NCBI GenBank assembly: GCA_023392225.1
Contig: JAEVZM010000403.1
Coordinates: 1-13,747 of the forward strand
DNA from: Pseudomonadota bacterium
GTDB lineage: Bacteria; Pseudomonadota; Alphaproteobacteria; Rhizobiales; Kaistiaceae
Direction: 5' to 3'
DNA length: 13,747 nt
Shown here: piece after piece, positions 13,491-13,747 of the stretch
Layout: every line of letters starts with the position of its first letter
Numbering within the stretch: the stretch's first letter is position 1
Translations under genes and position numbers: made by a program
The notes under the pieces: generated by a model
The model's input: the letters and a program-made list of their open reading frames with translations, nothing else
Told to the model about the DNA's origin: nothing
Database searches by the model: none

Positions 13491-13747
13491 ATGAACTTCT
13501 CGCGTTTCACTCTCGGCGTCGCGGCAGCCTCGCTGCTCGCGCTCTCCGCCGGCGGCGCCTTCGCCGCCGATGCCAAGATCGCCTTCATCCCCAAGCTGAC
13601 CGGCGTCGGCTTCTTCGAGTCCGGCGGCAAGGGCGCCGTGGAGATGGGCAAGGAGCTCGGCGTCGAGGTCAAGTATGACGGCCCGTCCGAGGCCTCGGTC
13701 TCGGGCCAGGTCGAGTTCATCAACAACTTCGTCAACCAGGGCTACAA
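13491..13747 (+). CDS. lsrB: AI-2 binding protein LsrB (5' part, cut by window edge)
   Basis: Periplasmic AI-2 receptor of the importer; the first 85 codons are present. Residues 1-25 form a Sec signal peptide (short charged start MNFSRF, then an Ala/Leu/Gly core) with likely cleavage after AFA at 25. The mature start closely follows enterobacterial LsrB: KIAFIPKLTGVGFFESGG (29-46), GKELGVEVKYDGP (53-65), and SVSGQVEFINNFVNQGY (69-85). Lys35 of the IPKL motif corresponds to one of the six residues that contact AI-2 in the Salmonella and rhizobial structures (from memory). The other contact residues lie beyond the window. GGAGGAG at 13476-13482 is a very strong ribosome site about 8 bases before the ATG, fitting high expression of a binding protein. 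The gene should need about 250 more residues to the right. Confidence 0.94.
   Translation, partial: MNFSRFTLGVAAASLLALSAGGAFAADAKIAFIPKLTGVGFFESGGKGAVEMGKELGVEVKYDGPSEASVSGQVEFINNFVNQGY

Overview
The window is GC-rich (roughly two-thirds G+C by eye) and densely coding. It holds eleven protein genes, two of them cut by the window edges, with no RNA gene, CRISPR array or insertion sequence that I can see. Strong third-position G/C bias, ATGA stop-start overlaps and the type of transport and catabolic genes suggest an alphaproteobacterium, probably of the Hyphomicrobiales (Rhizobiales). That placement is inferred from style, not from a marker gene.

Right half (6772-13747): a recognisable lsr locus, the uptake and processing system for the quorum-sensing signal autoinducer-2 (AI-2). 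lsrR (SorC-family repressor) and lsrK (AI-2 kinase) run leftward as one operon. From the other side of a 207-base divergent control region, lsrG, lsrA, lsrC, lsrD and lsrB run rightward. LsrB binds AI-2 in the periplasm. LsrC and LsrD form the channel and LsrA powers it. LsrK phosphorylates the imported signal, LsrG isomerises the phosphorylated form, and LsrR presumably senses phospho-AI-2 and controls both directions. lsrB runs off the right edge, so a following lsrF, if present, is outside the window.

Left half (1-6727): a divergent pair of transcription units. Leftward is a family-1 ABC solute-binding protein with a Tat-type signal peptide, cut at the left edge; its permeases are presumably outside. 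Rightward is a tight four-gene operon: D-2-hydroxyacid dehydrogenase, a second LsrK-like FGGY kinase, a class II aldolase of the long RhaE/YuxG type without its usual dehydrogenase half, and an amidase-signature hydrolase. I cannot name the substrate. The logic (oxidise, phosphorylate, cleave, with an amide hydrolysed somewhere) fits catabolism of a sugar-acid-like or AI-2-like compound.

The most notable point is the presence of two diverged LsrK-type kinases, 520 and 521 residues long, in convergent operons. One sits with the classical lsr genes and the other with a hydroxyacid/aldolase module. The two halves meet tail to tail at 6728-6771. No stretch without a gene exceeds 300 bases. The gaps are 1282-1434 (divergent promoters), 2479-2509, 6728-6771 (convergent, hairpin), 9305-9511 (divergent lsr control region) and 13417-13490 (leader before lsrB).
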